From NCBI RefSeq assembly GCF_934359325.1, contig NZ_CAKRLH010000024.1:1-13669 (forward strand): DNA of 13,669 nt. The letters are read 5' to 3'. The first letter of the stretch is position 1. Every line of letters starts with the position of its first letter. The DNA is from an uncultured Porphyromonas sp. GTDB taxonomy: Bacteria > Bacteroidota > Bacteroidia > Bacteroidales > Porphyromonadaceae. The translations under genes and the position numbers were made by a program. This document shows positions 7,679-13,669 of the stretch, in pieces. Below the pieces are notes generated by a model that saw only the letters and a program-made list of their open reading frames with translations, was not told where the DNA came from and ran no database searches.

Positions 7679-8170
7679 ATGGATACAAGGGATAGAATCA
7701 AGCTCATCATAGAGACCGAAGGGGTCACGCAGGTGGCATTTGCTGAGACGACAGGCATCAATACCTCGACTCTCAATCACGTACTCACTGGTCGAAACAA
7801 CCCCAGTGTAGATGTGATCAGTAAAATACTTGCCGCTTATCCTCAATATGAGTCTGACTGGTTGCTGCATGGTAGTGGACCCATGTGGACCGAGGCCTAC
7901 AGTGAGCAGCAGGTAAAGAGTACCTCCATTCCCCTCTTCAGCGATTCCGATGGAGACGGCTCCGGATCCACTCCGTCTCCGGTAGCCGCTCCGGTGCCTA
8001 ATAGTGGAGTGAGAAGGGGAAAGGTGGAGGAGCGCACTAGGGAAGCCACTCAGACTACTACAGAGCGAACCTCCTCGAAGCGAGTGCAGAAGGTCATCAT
8101 ATACTATGACGATAATACGTTTGAGACGCTTTACCCTTCCCACCTGACCGACTGCACAAAGGACTTTTAG
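7679..8170 (+). CDS. XRE/Cro-CI type helix-turn-helix DNA-binding protein
   Basis: This 163-residue protein probably binds DNA. Residues about 4-66 form a Cro/CI-type helix-turn-helix domain (DRIKLIIETEGVTQVAFAET, then INTSTLNHVLTGRNNPSVDVISKILAAYP), followed by DWLLHGSGPMW, an ending common in Bacteroidetes members of this family. Residues about 75-135 are rich in Ser, Thr, Pro and Gly and are probably disordered. A short hydrophobic C-terminal segment, RVQKVIIYYDDNTFETLYP (135-153), looks conserved and may be a strand used in dimerisation or ligand binding. The frame is open back to a TTG at 7625, but the ATG at 7679 gives the expected N-terminus and follows a candidate promoter. The gene lies 319 bases before bioA on the same strand with an operator array between them. 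Its target is unknown. Confidence 0.85.
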   Translation: MDTRDRIKLIIETEGVTQVAFAETTGINTSTLNHVLTGRNNPSVDVISKILAAYPQYESDWLLHGSGPMWTEAYSEQQVKSTSIPLFSDSDGDGSGSTPSPVAAPVPNSGVRRGKVEERTREATQTTTERTSSKRVQKVIIYYDDNTFETLYPSHLTDCTKDF

Positions 8171-8184
8171 CTCAATTATTAATC

Positions 8185-8236
8185 CCCAACGAGATAGAGC
8201 AGGCGCATTAGTCACAACCGCGTAAGTCTCGGTGGG
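8185..8236. repeat. Long-loop inverted repeat after the HTH gene
   Basis: CCCAACGAGA (8185-8194) and TCTCGGTGGG (8227-8236) pair at 9 of 10 positions across a 32-base loop, starting 14 bases after the HTH stop codon. No T-run follows, so it is weak as an intrinsic terminator. It might slow transcription between the HTH gene and the bio operon. The rest of 8237-8314 holds nothing I recognise. Confidence 0.3.
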
Positions 8237-8314
8237 AGTTACAGGCGGGAATTATTGCATCGCTGCTAAATCGTCCTAGTGTCTTAGTTCTCAGTATATA
8301 GTGGTCCGTAAGAT

Positions 8315-8395
8315 CTATTACCGATATTAGAGTCAACTATTACCGGTAATAGTGTCGACTAATACCGACTATTGTGATGACAATACCGGTATTAG
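8315..8395. promoter_or_regulatory. Array of four palindromic operators upstream of the bio operon
   Basis: Four related 16-bp sites start at 8315 (CTATTACCGATATTAG), 8337 (CTATTACCGGTAATAG), 8359 (CTAATACCGACTATTG) and 8380 (ACAATACCGGTATTAG). The second is a perfect palindrome and the fourth has a perfect 12-bp core, AATACCGGTATT. The spacing of 22, 22 and 21 bp is about two helical turns, so all four face the same side of the DNA. The intervening bases are also similar (AGTCAA, TGTCGA, TGATG). This is what cooperative binding of a dimeric regulator would require. The only nearby genes that could be controlled are the bio operon on the right and the HTH gene on the left. The sites do not look like the widely spaced half-sites of classical BirA operators. 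The regulator is unknown. Confidence 0.75.
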
Positions 8396-8450
8396 ATTGA
8401 GGGGTCTCCGTTGGTGAGAGCGGATGCAGAGGATTGAGAGTCGGAATGAC

Positions 8451-8458
8451 TACCTTTG
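8451..8458 (+). promoter_or_regulatory. Candidate -7 element of the bio operon promoter
   Basis: TACCTTTG matches TANNTTTG fully and would place the transcript start near 8465, about 25 bases before the bioA ATG at 8490. No good -33 element is seen. If this is the promoter, the operator array lies about 70 to 150 bases upstream of the start, a position that suits activation or looping. A weaker alternative, TTG at 8372-8374 with TTAGATTG at 8392-8399, would put the array across the promoter, which suits repression. Confidence 0.35.
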
Positions 8459-8489
8459 TGCCCGAAACAGAAAAGCTAGAAATCTCGCC

Positions 8490-9782
8490 ATGACAACAGA
8501 AGAACTCCTAAAGTGGGACCGGACACACCTCTGGCACCCCTACACCTCTACAGTTCACCCGCAGCAGACCTACCCCGTTGCCTCCGCAAGGGGGTGCGAG
8601 ATCACACTGGAGGATGGGAGAGAACTGATCGACGGGATGAGCTCCTGGTGGTGCGCTATCCACGGATACAGCCACCCCACTCTGACTCGGGCGATCAAGG
8701 AGCAGACGGAGCAGCTGGCGCACATTATGTTTGGCGGCTTCACTCACCGCCCAGCGGTGGAGCTGGGACAGCTCCTTGTTGATCGGATACTTCCGGAGGG
8801 GATCGACAGGCTCTTCTACTCCGACAGTGGGTCGGTGTCGGTAGAGGTAGCACTCAAGATGGCGATCCAGTACCAGTTGGCGAGGGGTCGAGCGGGACAT
8901 ACCCACTTTGCCACTATCAGCAGAGGCTATCACGGAGACACCTGGCATGCGATGTCTGTCTGCGATCCGATCACCAGCATGCATAGTCTCTTCTACGGCA
9001 CCTTGCCGGTTCAGTACTTTGCGCCACAGCCGGCCTGTGCCTTCGGCGACGAGTGGGATCCTGAGGATCTGCGACCGATGCGGGAGCTGGTAGAGAGGCA
9101 CCGGGATCACTTAGCCGGTATCATTGTGGAGCCGATCGTTCAAGGCGCCGGGGGAATGTATTTTTACCACCCCAAGTATCTGGAGGGACTTCGGACACTC
9201 TGTGACGAGTACGATTTGTTGCTGATCTTCGATGAGATAGCTACCGGCTTCGGAAGGACCGGCGAATTGCTGGCGACCTACTTCACGAGCATCAAGCCGG
9301 ATATCATTACGATAGGCAAGGCCATGACCGGCGGATATATGACGCTCGCCTGCACCGCTACTACGCGCGAGATCGCAGATACCATCTGTAGTGGCGAGGC
9401 GGGGTGCTTCATGCACGGACCCACCTTTATGGCCAATCCTATGGCATGTGCCGTAAGTAAAGCATCGATCGAACTTCTGCTCAGCCAGGACTGGCGTGGT
9501 AAGGTCAGCAATATAGAGAATCAGCTGCGAGAGGGACTCAGTCCACTTCAGGAGCTAAGCGACGTGCGCGAGGTGCGCTGTCTCGGTGCGATCGGCGTCG
9601 TGGAGATGAAAGAGCCGGTGGATATGGAGCGGCTGATCCCCCGCTTTGTGGAGGAGGGGATCTGGGTGCGTCCCTTCGGGAGATTGGTTTACTTAGAGCC
9701 ACAGTTCATGGCGATTACGGATGAGCAATTGGGTAAGCTCATCGGAGGACTCAGCCGGGTACTAAGAGCGTGCTATCGATGA
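8490..9782 (+). CDS. bioA: Adenosylmethionine--8-amino-7-oxononanoate aminotransferase
   Basis: BioA converts 7-keto-8-aminopelargonate (KAPA) to 7,8-diaminopelargonate (DAPA), using S-adenosylmethionine as amino donor and PLP as cofactor. The 430 residues match the family length. Typical features are WDRTHLWHPYTS (9-20), DGMSSWWCAIHGYSHP (48-63, with the two active-site tryptophans), FYSDSGSVSVEVALKMA (109-125), SRGYHGDTWHAMSVCDP (144-160), IFDEIATGFGRTG (246-258, Asp248 contacting the pyridine nitrogen) and the PLP lysine Lys277 in TIGKAMTGGYM. An ATG at 8424 would add 22 residues unlike any BioA and would start upstream of the nearest promoter match, so 8490 is preferred. It is the first gene of the operon, and its stop overlaps the bioF start as ATGA. 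Confidence 0.98.
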   Translation: MTTEELLKWDRTHLWHPYTSTVHPQQTYPVASARGCEITLEDGRELIDGMSSWWCAIHGYSHPTLTRAIKEQTEQLAHIMFGGFTHRPAVELGQLLVDRILPEGIDRLFYSDSGSVSVEVALKMAIQYQLARGRAGHTHFATISRGYHGDTWHAMSVCDPITSMHSLFYGTLPVQYFAPQPACAFGDEWDPEDLRPMRELVERHRDHLAGIIVEPIVQGAGGMYFYHPKYLEGLRTLCDEYDLLLIFDEIATGFGRTGELLATYFTSIKPDIITIGKAMTGGYMTLACTATTREIADTICSGEAGCFMHGPTFMANPMACAVSKASIELLLSQDWRGKVSNIENQLREGLSPLQELSDVREVRCLGAIGVVEMKEPVDMERLIPRFVEEGIWVRPFGRLVYLEPQFMAITDEQLGKLIGGLSRVLRACYR

Positions 9783-10912
9783 TAGAGTATAAGGAGCGCC
9801 TACAGAAGATCAGGGAGAGTGGCACCTATAGGAGCCTACAGCCTACTGAGACCGAGGGGAAGTATGTCTATGTGAATGGGAAGAAGCTGCTTAATCTGAG
9901 CAGTAATGACTACCTCGGTCTACAGGAGTTGTCCGGGCTGCCGGAGGAGTACCGCCAGTCTCGGGAGTTTCGCCCGATGATGAGTAGCTCATCCGCAAGG
10001 CTCCTGACGGGGAATGATCGGATCTATCAAGAGCTGGAGCAGTACCTCGCTGCTCAGTACTCGGTTCCCTCGGCGCTCGTCTGGACCAGTGGTTTTGCAG
10101 CCAATAGTGGGATCATACCCTCCCTCGTCGATGGAGAGACGCTTTTCCTTGCTGACAGACTCATCCACGCCAGTATGGTCGAGGGGCTGAGACTGTCAGG
10201 CTGTAGATTTGCCCGCTTCGAGCACAATGACGTGACCCGCCTGAGAGACTTACTAGAGCGGAATGAGGGGGAGTACCGCCATATCTGGGTGCTGGTGGAG
10301 AGTGTCTACAGCATGGATGGAGATGTGGCACCACTCGCAGATATCGTCGCACTCAAGAGGGACTTTCCCTCGATGCGACTGTATGTGGACGAAGCACACT
10401 CAGTGGGTCTCTGTGGTCATGGACTTGGTCTCTGCGCCGAGCTAGGCCTCCTCTCCGGAGTCGACCTGCTGCTCGGGACGCTGGGCAAGGCTCTCGGTTC
10501 GATAGGCGCTTACTCCCTCCAGTCGGCAAGTCTACGGGAGATCTTCGTCTCTCAGGCGAGACCCTTTATATACACCACCGCACTACCACCTCTGATGGTC
10601 GGGTGGACCTTATTCCTACTACGTAAGGTAAGGGAGATGGAGGACCGGAGGGCACACCTGGTGGAGATGAGGAATCGGCTGGGGCTTCGTATCGGGAGGA
10701 CTCCGGAGAGTCAGATCATCAGTCTAGAGATCCCCGGAGAGCAAAGGGTCGCGGAGGCAGCTGAGGACTTTATGCGTGAGGGACTCTATGTGCGGCCCAT
10801 CAGGAAGCCCACCGTGCCCTCGGGACGGGAGCGACTGCGAATCTCGCTCACGGCGGCGATGAGTGCTGAGGAGATCGACCATATAGGAGAGGTGGTGAGG
10901 AGATGGATGTAA
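9779..10912 (+). CDS. bioF: 8-Amino-7-oxononanoate synthase (KAPA synthase)
   Basis: BioF is a PLP enzyme of the alpha-oxoamine synthase family. It condenses pimeloyl-ACP (or pimeloyl-CoA) with L-alanine to give KAPA, the substrate of BioA. The protein has 377 residues from this start. Visible motifs are NLSSNDYLGL (39-48), SSARLLTGND (71-80), VWTSGFAANSG (101-111), RLIHASMVEG (127-136), VESVYSMDGDVAPL (173-186), the cofactor aspartate in YVDEAHSVG (202-210) and the PLP lysine Lys237 in LGTLGKALGSIGAYS. The ATG at 9779 overlaps the bioA stop by four bases (ATGA). A GTG three codons earlier is open but less likely. KAPA synthase is chosen over 2-amino-3-ketobutyrate CoA ligase because of the operon context. 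Confidence 0.97.
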   Translation: MIEYKERLQKIRESGTYRSLQPTETEGKYVYVNGKKLLNLSSNDYLGLQELSGLPEEYRQSREFRPMMSSSSARLLTGNDRIYQELEQYLAAQYSVPSALVWTSGFAANSGIIPSLVDGETLFLADRLIHASMVEGLRLSGCRFARFEHNDVTRLRDLLERNEGEYRHIWVLVESVYSMDGDVAPLADIVALKRDFPSMRLYVDEAHSVGLCGHGLGLCAELGLLSGVDLLLGTLGKALGSIGAYSLQSASLREIFVSQARPFIYTTALPPLMVGWTLFLLRKVREMEDRRAHLVEMRNRLGLRIGRTPESQIISLEIPGEQRVAEAAEDFMREGLYVRPIRKPTVPSGRERLRISLTAAMSAEEIDHIGEVVRRWM

Positions 10913-11571
10913 AGCTGCTTCATCAGGGGAGCGATGGAGGAACTGCGATCCTCTTCTTCACCGGCTGGAGTGCCCCCCACTCTCTTGCGCTGGAGATGGA
11001 GCTGCCGGAGGAGTGGACCCTATTCTCTGTAGGGGACTACCGAGGAGAGCTCCCTCAGTGGCCTGATATGTCCCGCTTTAGCCGGCTATATCTGGTCGCC
11101 TGGAGTATGGGGGTCTGGGCGGCGGAGTATTTCCACAAGTGCTATCCGGCACCCTCCCTTGCGGTGGCGATCAATGGTACTCCCTCTCTGATCTCGGATC
11201 GGTATGGTATAAAGGGTGTGGACTATCAGAGGATGGCAACGGGACTGGATGTGGAGGGCTACCGTCACTTTGTCCGTCAGATGTGCCTCTCTGAAGAGAC
11301 AGCCGCACACTTCCTCTCCCTACCGGATCATCGGGGCATCACCGCCGCTCGGGAGGAATTGCGCAGGGTCGGTGATCTCGGTGGCGCTATTACCGAGTGT
11401 GAGGTGCCCTGGACGCGCGCAATAGTCAGTGATCACGATCTCGTGATCCCTTCCAGTGGGCAGCGTCGCTTCTGGTCGGATCGAAACGTATCTGTCGAGG
11501 AACTCCCTTCTGCCCCTCACCTGATCCTCGGCACCTACCTAAAGTCATGGAGAGAACTGCTCAGACTATGA
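10903..11571 (+). CDS. bioG: BioG-type pimeloyl-ACP methyl ester carboxylesterase (DUF452)
   Basis: BioG is an alpha/beta-hydrolase that removes the methyl group from pimeloyl-ACP methyl ester, ending the chain-extension cycles that BioC began. It plays the part that BioH has in E. coli. The protein has 222 residues, as usual for this family. The start resembles the DUF452 pattern (AILFFTGWSAP at 15-25, then VGDYRG at 43-48). The nucleophile is Ser68 in VAWSMGVWAAE (65-75). Probable triad partners are an aspartate in IVSDHDLVIP (Asp177 or Asp179) and His206 in SAPHLILG. The gene overlaps bioF by 10 bases and bioC by four. Its place directly before bioC strongly supports the assignment. No signal peptide is seen, so it is cytoplasmic. 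Confidence 0.92.
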   Translation: MDVKLLHQGSDGGTAILFFTGWSAPHSLALEMELPEEWTLFSVGDYRGELPQWPDMSRFSRLYLVAWSMGVWAAEYFHKCYPAPSLAVAINGTPSLISDRYGIKGVDYQRMATGLDVEGYRHFVRQMCLSEETAAHFLSLPDHRGITAAREELRRVGDLGGAITECEVPWTRAIVSDHDLVIPSSGQRRFWSDRNVSVEELPSAPHLILGTYLKSWRELLRL

Positions 11572-12317
11572 TACCCCGTAAGCAGGACATTGCAGAGCGA
11601 TTTGCTCGGAGCATCTCCACCTACGAGACGGCGGGGGTTGTCCAGCGGGAGATTTCGGAGCAACTGATCAAGCTGATAGAGCCGATAGAGTGCGGCACTG
11701 TGCTTGAGATCGGCTGTGGGACGGGACTACTATCGTCCCTCCTCGTAGAGCGGCTCAGAGGCTGCCGCTTTATCTACAACGATCTGTCGCCTGAGATGGA
11801 GAGACCATTGAGGCAGAAGGTGGGGACCAGCGGGCTCTTCCTGCCGGGAGATGCGGAGCGGATCGATTGGCCAAGGGAGTGCAGTGTTATTGCCTCCGCC
11901 TCTTGCATTCAGTGGTGGGAGGATCCACTCTCATTTTTTCCCAAGTCATATGCTGCTCTGAGGCAGGGAGGGCAACTAGTCTTCAGTACCTTCCTGCCGG
12001 AGAACCTTGGCGAGCTCAGTGCGGTTACGGGTGTGGGGCTGCACTACCCCGACTCGGAGGAGATCGAGAGGGGCCTGCAGAGAGCAGGCTTTAGAGACAT
12101 ACAGCTACAGCAGTATCGGAGGTCGCTCTACTTCCCTACCCTCATTGAACTCCTTCGCCACCTGCGCAATACCGGCACCAATAGCCTCGGATCGGGGGGT
12201 CTCTTGACCCCAAGAAGACTCGGAGCGATGGAGCAGACGTATAGAGAGAACTTAAACTTATCCCAATGCGCCTCTTTGCCACTCACCTATGTGGGAGTAC
12301 TTGGCTACGGGCGCTGA
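11568..12317 (+). CDS. bioC: Malonyl-ACP O-methyltransferase
   Basis: BioC transfers a methyl group from S-adenosylmethionine to the free carboxyl of malonyl-ACP (or malonyl-CoA), disguising it so that fatty-acid synthesis can extend it to pimeloyl-ACP methyl ester. The protein has 249 residues from this start, near the family norm. Visible elements are the N-terminal KQDIAERFARSISTYE (5-20), typical of BioC, the SAM-binding motif I VLEIGCGTGLLSSLL (45-59), the motif II acidic stretch YNDLSPEM (70-77), and SASCIQWWEDP (110-120) at the usual post-II position. The C-terminal half is divergent, as is normal for this family. The ATG at 11568 overlaps the bioG stop as ATGA. An ATG at 11547 in the same frame adds seven residues and is less likely. 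Confidence 0.94.
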   Translation: MIPRKQDIAERFARSISTYETAGVVQREISEQLIKLIEPIECGTVLEIGCGTGLLSSLLVERLRGCRFIYNDLSPEMERPLRQKVGTSGLFLPGDAERIDWPRECSVIASASCIQWWEDPLSFFPKSYAALRQGGQLVFSTFLPENLGELSAVTGVGLHYPDSEEIERGLQRAGFRDIQLQQYRRSLYFPTLIELLRHLRNTGTNSLGSGGLLTPRRLGAMEQTYRENLNLSQCASLPLTYVGVLGYGR

Positions 12318-12991
12318 TGAAAGCAATTGATGATATGAAAGAATTATTCCCCCTCAAGACTTACTTCGTCTCCGGCATCGATACGGACGCCGGTAAGACA
12401 GTCGCCACTGGATTTATCTCAAGGACACTCCGCGAAGAAGGCGTGGACGTCGTCACTCAGAAGCTGATCCAGACGGGCAATCACGGGATCTCAGAGGATA
12501 TTGCCATGCATCGGCAGATAGAGGATCGAGCACTACTGCCGGAGGATATCGATGGGACGACCTGCTGCCTTTTATACTCCTACCCCTGTTCTCCCCACAT
12601 GGCGATCGCCATCGACGGGCGCGCACCAGAGTATGACAAGGCGACTGCCAACACTCACCTGCTTGAGCAGAAGTACGACAAGGTCTTGGTCGAAGGGGCA
12701 GGTGGACTTATGGTGCCGCTGACGGAGGACTATCTCAATATAGACTACATTGCTGACCAGGGACTACCCTGCATCCTCGTCGGGACAGCGAAGCTGGGAA
12801 GCATCAATCACATCCTCCTCAGCATGGAAGCACTTGCCCACAGGGGCATCCCTACTCCGGCACTCCTATATAATAAGGGTGTCTTCACCGATGATCGGAT
12901 CACTGCAGAGACCGAGAGATATCTCCGTGTCTATCTGCAGAGGCACTATCCTGAGACGAGCTTTATCCCCCTTCCGATCCTAGACCTATAG
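12317..12991 (+). CDS. bioD: Dethiobiotin synthetase
   Basis: BioD closes the ureido ring of biotin by ATP-dependent carboxylation of DAPA to dethiobiotin. The 224 residues match the family. The Walker A loop is GIDTDAGKT (20-28), followed by the substrate-binding KLIQTG (49-54, in place of the usual K-P-V/I-x-x-G). The diagnostic VEGAGGLMVPL lies in the second half, then the loop near LVGTAKLGSINH. The ATG at 12317 shares one base with the bioC stop (TGATG), the same tight packing as the rest of the operon. The frame is open back to 12266, inside bioC, but those extra residues are unlike BioD. It is the last bio gene here, and its end overlaps the convergent gene by six bases. Confidence 0.96.
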   Translation: MKAIDDMKELFPLKTYFVSGIDTDAGKTVATGFISRTLREEGVDVVTQKLIQTGNHGISEDIAMHRQIEDRALLPEDIDGTTCCLLYSYPCSPHMAIAIDGRAPEYDKATANTHLLEQKYDKVLVEGAGGLMVPLTEDYLNIDYIADQGLPCILVGTAKLGSINHILLSMEALAHRGIPTPALLYNKGVFTDDRITAETERYLRVYLQRHYPETSFIPLPILDL

Positions 12992-13669
12992 GGAAGAGGA
13001 AGAGGGCGACATAAAGCGATCTCTAAACTCCTCGTAGATCTCCCGCATATCCTGTGGAAGATAGCTGAGCGCTCTCTCTGCCAGGGGAGCAGGGGCCCCA
13101 AAGTAGGCCTCTGCCATACTCCCCACGATGGCAGCGAGGGTATCACTATCTCCGCCGTAGTGAATTGCTGAGCGTATCGCGTCCTCAAAGTCTGTCGACT
13201 TAGTCAGTATGAGCAGGGAGAGAGGGACGCATCCCTGACAAGTCTCATCGAAGACACCCACGCCGGGAAGTTGCCGCTCATAGTCTGCTCCGTAGGACGA
13301 GATAAGGAGCTCCTGTATCTTGTCCCACTCACCCCGCCTAAGCCGGTAGATCGCCTCAGCTACCACCTGAGCCCCCTTGATCCCCTCGGGATGATTGTGC
13401 GTGGGGAGAGCGGTCCGCTCTGCCTCTGCCAGAGTTGTCTCCAGATCCTTAAATGCCCAGCCCACTGGGGAAACTCTCATTGCGGATCCATTGCCATAGC
13501 TCCCATATGGTCGATGGACAGCAGAGGTGAGCCACATCTGGAAGCGTCCTCCGTACCCTCTCCCGGGGTATCTGCCACACCACTCCAGGAGTGCAGACTC
13601 GTAAGACTTGTGGTGCAAGATCGCATCCGCCACAGCTATAGTACAGACAGTGTCGTCCGTAAAGGTCGT
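12986..13669 (-). CDS. ADP-ribosylglycohydrolase family protein (N-terminus beyond window)
   Basis: This protein belongs to the ADP-ribosylglycohydrolase (DraG/ARH) family, metal-dependent enzymes that remove ADP-ribose from proteins or other targets. The last 227 residues are visible and the frame runs off the right edge. The signature FTDDT (3-7 of the visible part), with its metal-binding aspartates, lies right at the window edge. Other features are YGNGSAMRVSPVGW, THNHPEGIKGAQVVAEAIYR and the second metal site GGDSDTLAAIVGSMAEAYFG. All three motif groups look intact, so the enzyme is probably active. A GTG at 13633 could be mistaken for a start, but that would discard the FTDDT motif. The substrate is unknown. 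The gene converges on bioD, and the two stop regions overlap by six bases with no room for a terminator between them. Confidence 0.93.
   Translation of the reverse strand, partial: TTFTDDTVCTIAVADAILHHKSYESALLEWCGRYPGRGYGGRFQMWLTSAVHRPYGSYGNGSAMRVSPVGWAFKDLETTLAEAERTALPTHNHPEGIKGAQVVAEAIYRLRRGEWDKIQELLISSYGADYERQLPGVGVFDETCQGCVPLSLLILTKSTDFEDAIRSAIHYGGDSDTLAAIVGSMAEAYFGAPAPLAERALSYLPQDMREIYEEFRDRFMSPSSSSL

Noticed and set aside
8185..8236. Intrinsic terminator after the HTH gene
   Set aside because: The stem has a 32-base loop and no following T-run. It was kept only as an inverted repeat.
8315..8395. CRISPR array or plasmid-type iterons
   Set aside because: The repeat units are only 16 bp with 5-6 bp gaps, too short for CRISPR spacers. 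The 22-bp period resembles iterons, but there is no replication gene nearby and the setting is a chromosomal biosynthetic operon.
8424..8489. N-terminal extension of BioA from the ATG at 8424
   Set aside because: The 22 extra residues do not fit the BioA family, and this start lies upstream of the TACCTTTG promoter match. The ATG at 8490 gives the normal length.
13633..13633. GTG at 13633 as start of the ADP-ribosylglycohydrolase
   Set aside because: The frame continues upstream to the window edge and encodes the family signature FTDDT, so the true start lies outside.

Overview
The window looks like a chromosomal segment of a Bacteroidetes bacterium, most likely Porphyromonas or a close relative. 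The basis is protein-level resemblance (a LeuRS of the long Bacteroidetes type, class 1B PyrD/PyrK, an XRE-type regulator of a form familiar from Bacteroidales), frequent AGG/AGA arginine codons, a base composition near half G+C, and several intergenic matches to the Bacteroidetes -7 promoter element TANNTTTG. The genus is an inference from memory of family sequences, not from a search.

Left half (1-7104, all minus strand): read 5' to 3' the genes are pyrK, pyrD, leuS, a YitT-family membrane protein gene, rdgB and xseA, the last cut by the window edge. pyrK and pyrD are translationally coupled and encode the two subunits of the NAD-dependent dihydroorotate dehydrogenase of pyrimidine synthesis. 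After a 132-bp gap with its own candidate promoter comes leuS, then the closely spaced yitT-like, rdgB and xseA genes: leucyl-tRNA synthesis, a membrane protein of unknown role, nucleotide-pool cleaning and DNA exonuclease VII.

Centre (7105-7678 and 8171-8489): a long AT-rich divergent intergenic region with a nested hairpin, inverted and direct repeats and candidate promoters, then a small Cro/CI-type DNA-binding protein gene on the plus strand. Between that gene and bioA lies the most striking element: four copies of a 16-bp palindrome of the form CTATTACCGGTAATAG, spaced 22, 22 and 21 bp apart. This is probably a cooperative operator array for the biotin genes.

Right half (8490-12991, plus strand): a tightly packed bioA-bioF-bioG-bioC-bioD operon in which every junction overlaps by 1 to 10 bases. 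BioC methylates the malonyl starter, BioG removes the methyl ester from pimeloyl-ACP, and BioF, BioA and BioD then make dethiobiotin. bioB, which performs the last step, is not in the window. A minus-strand ADP-ribosylglycohydrolase gene, its 5' end cut by the right edge, converges on bioD with a 6-base overlap of stop regions. No tRNA, rRNA, CRISPR array or insertion sequence was seen.
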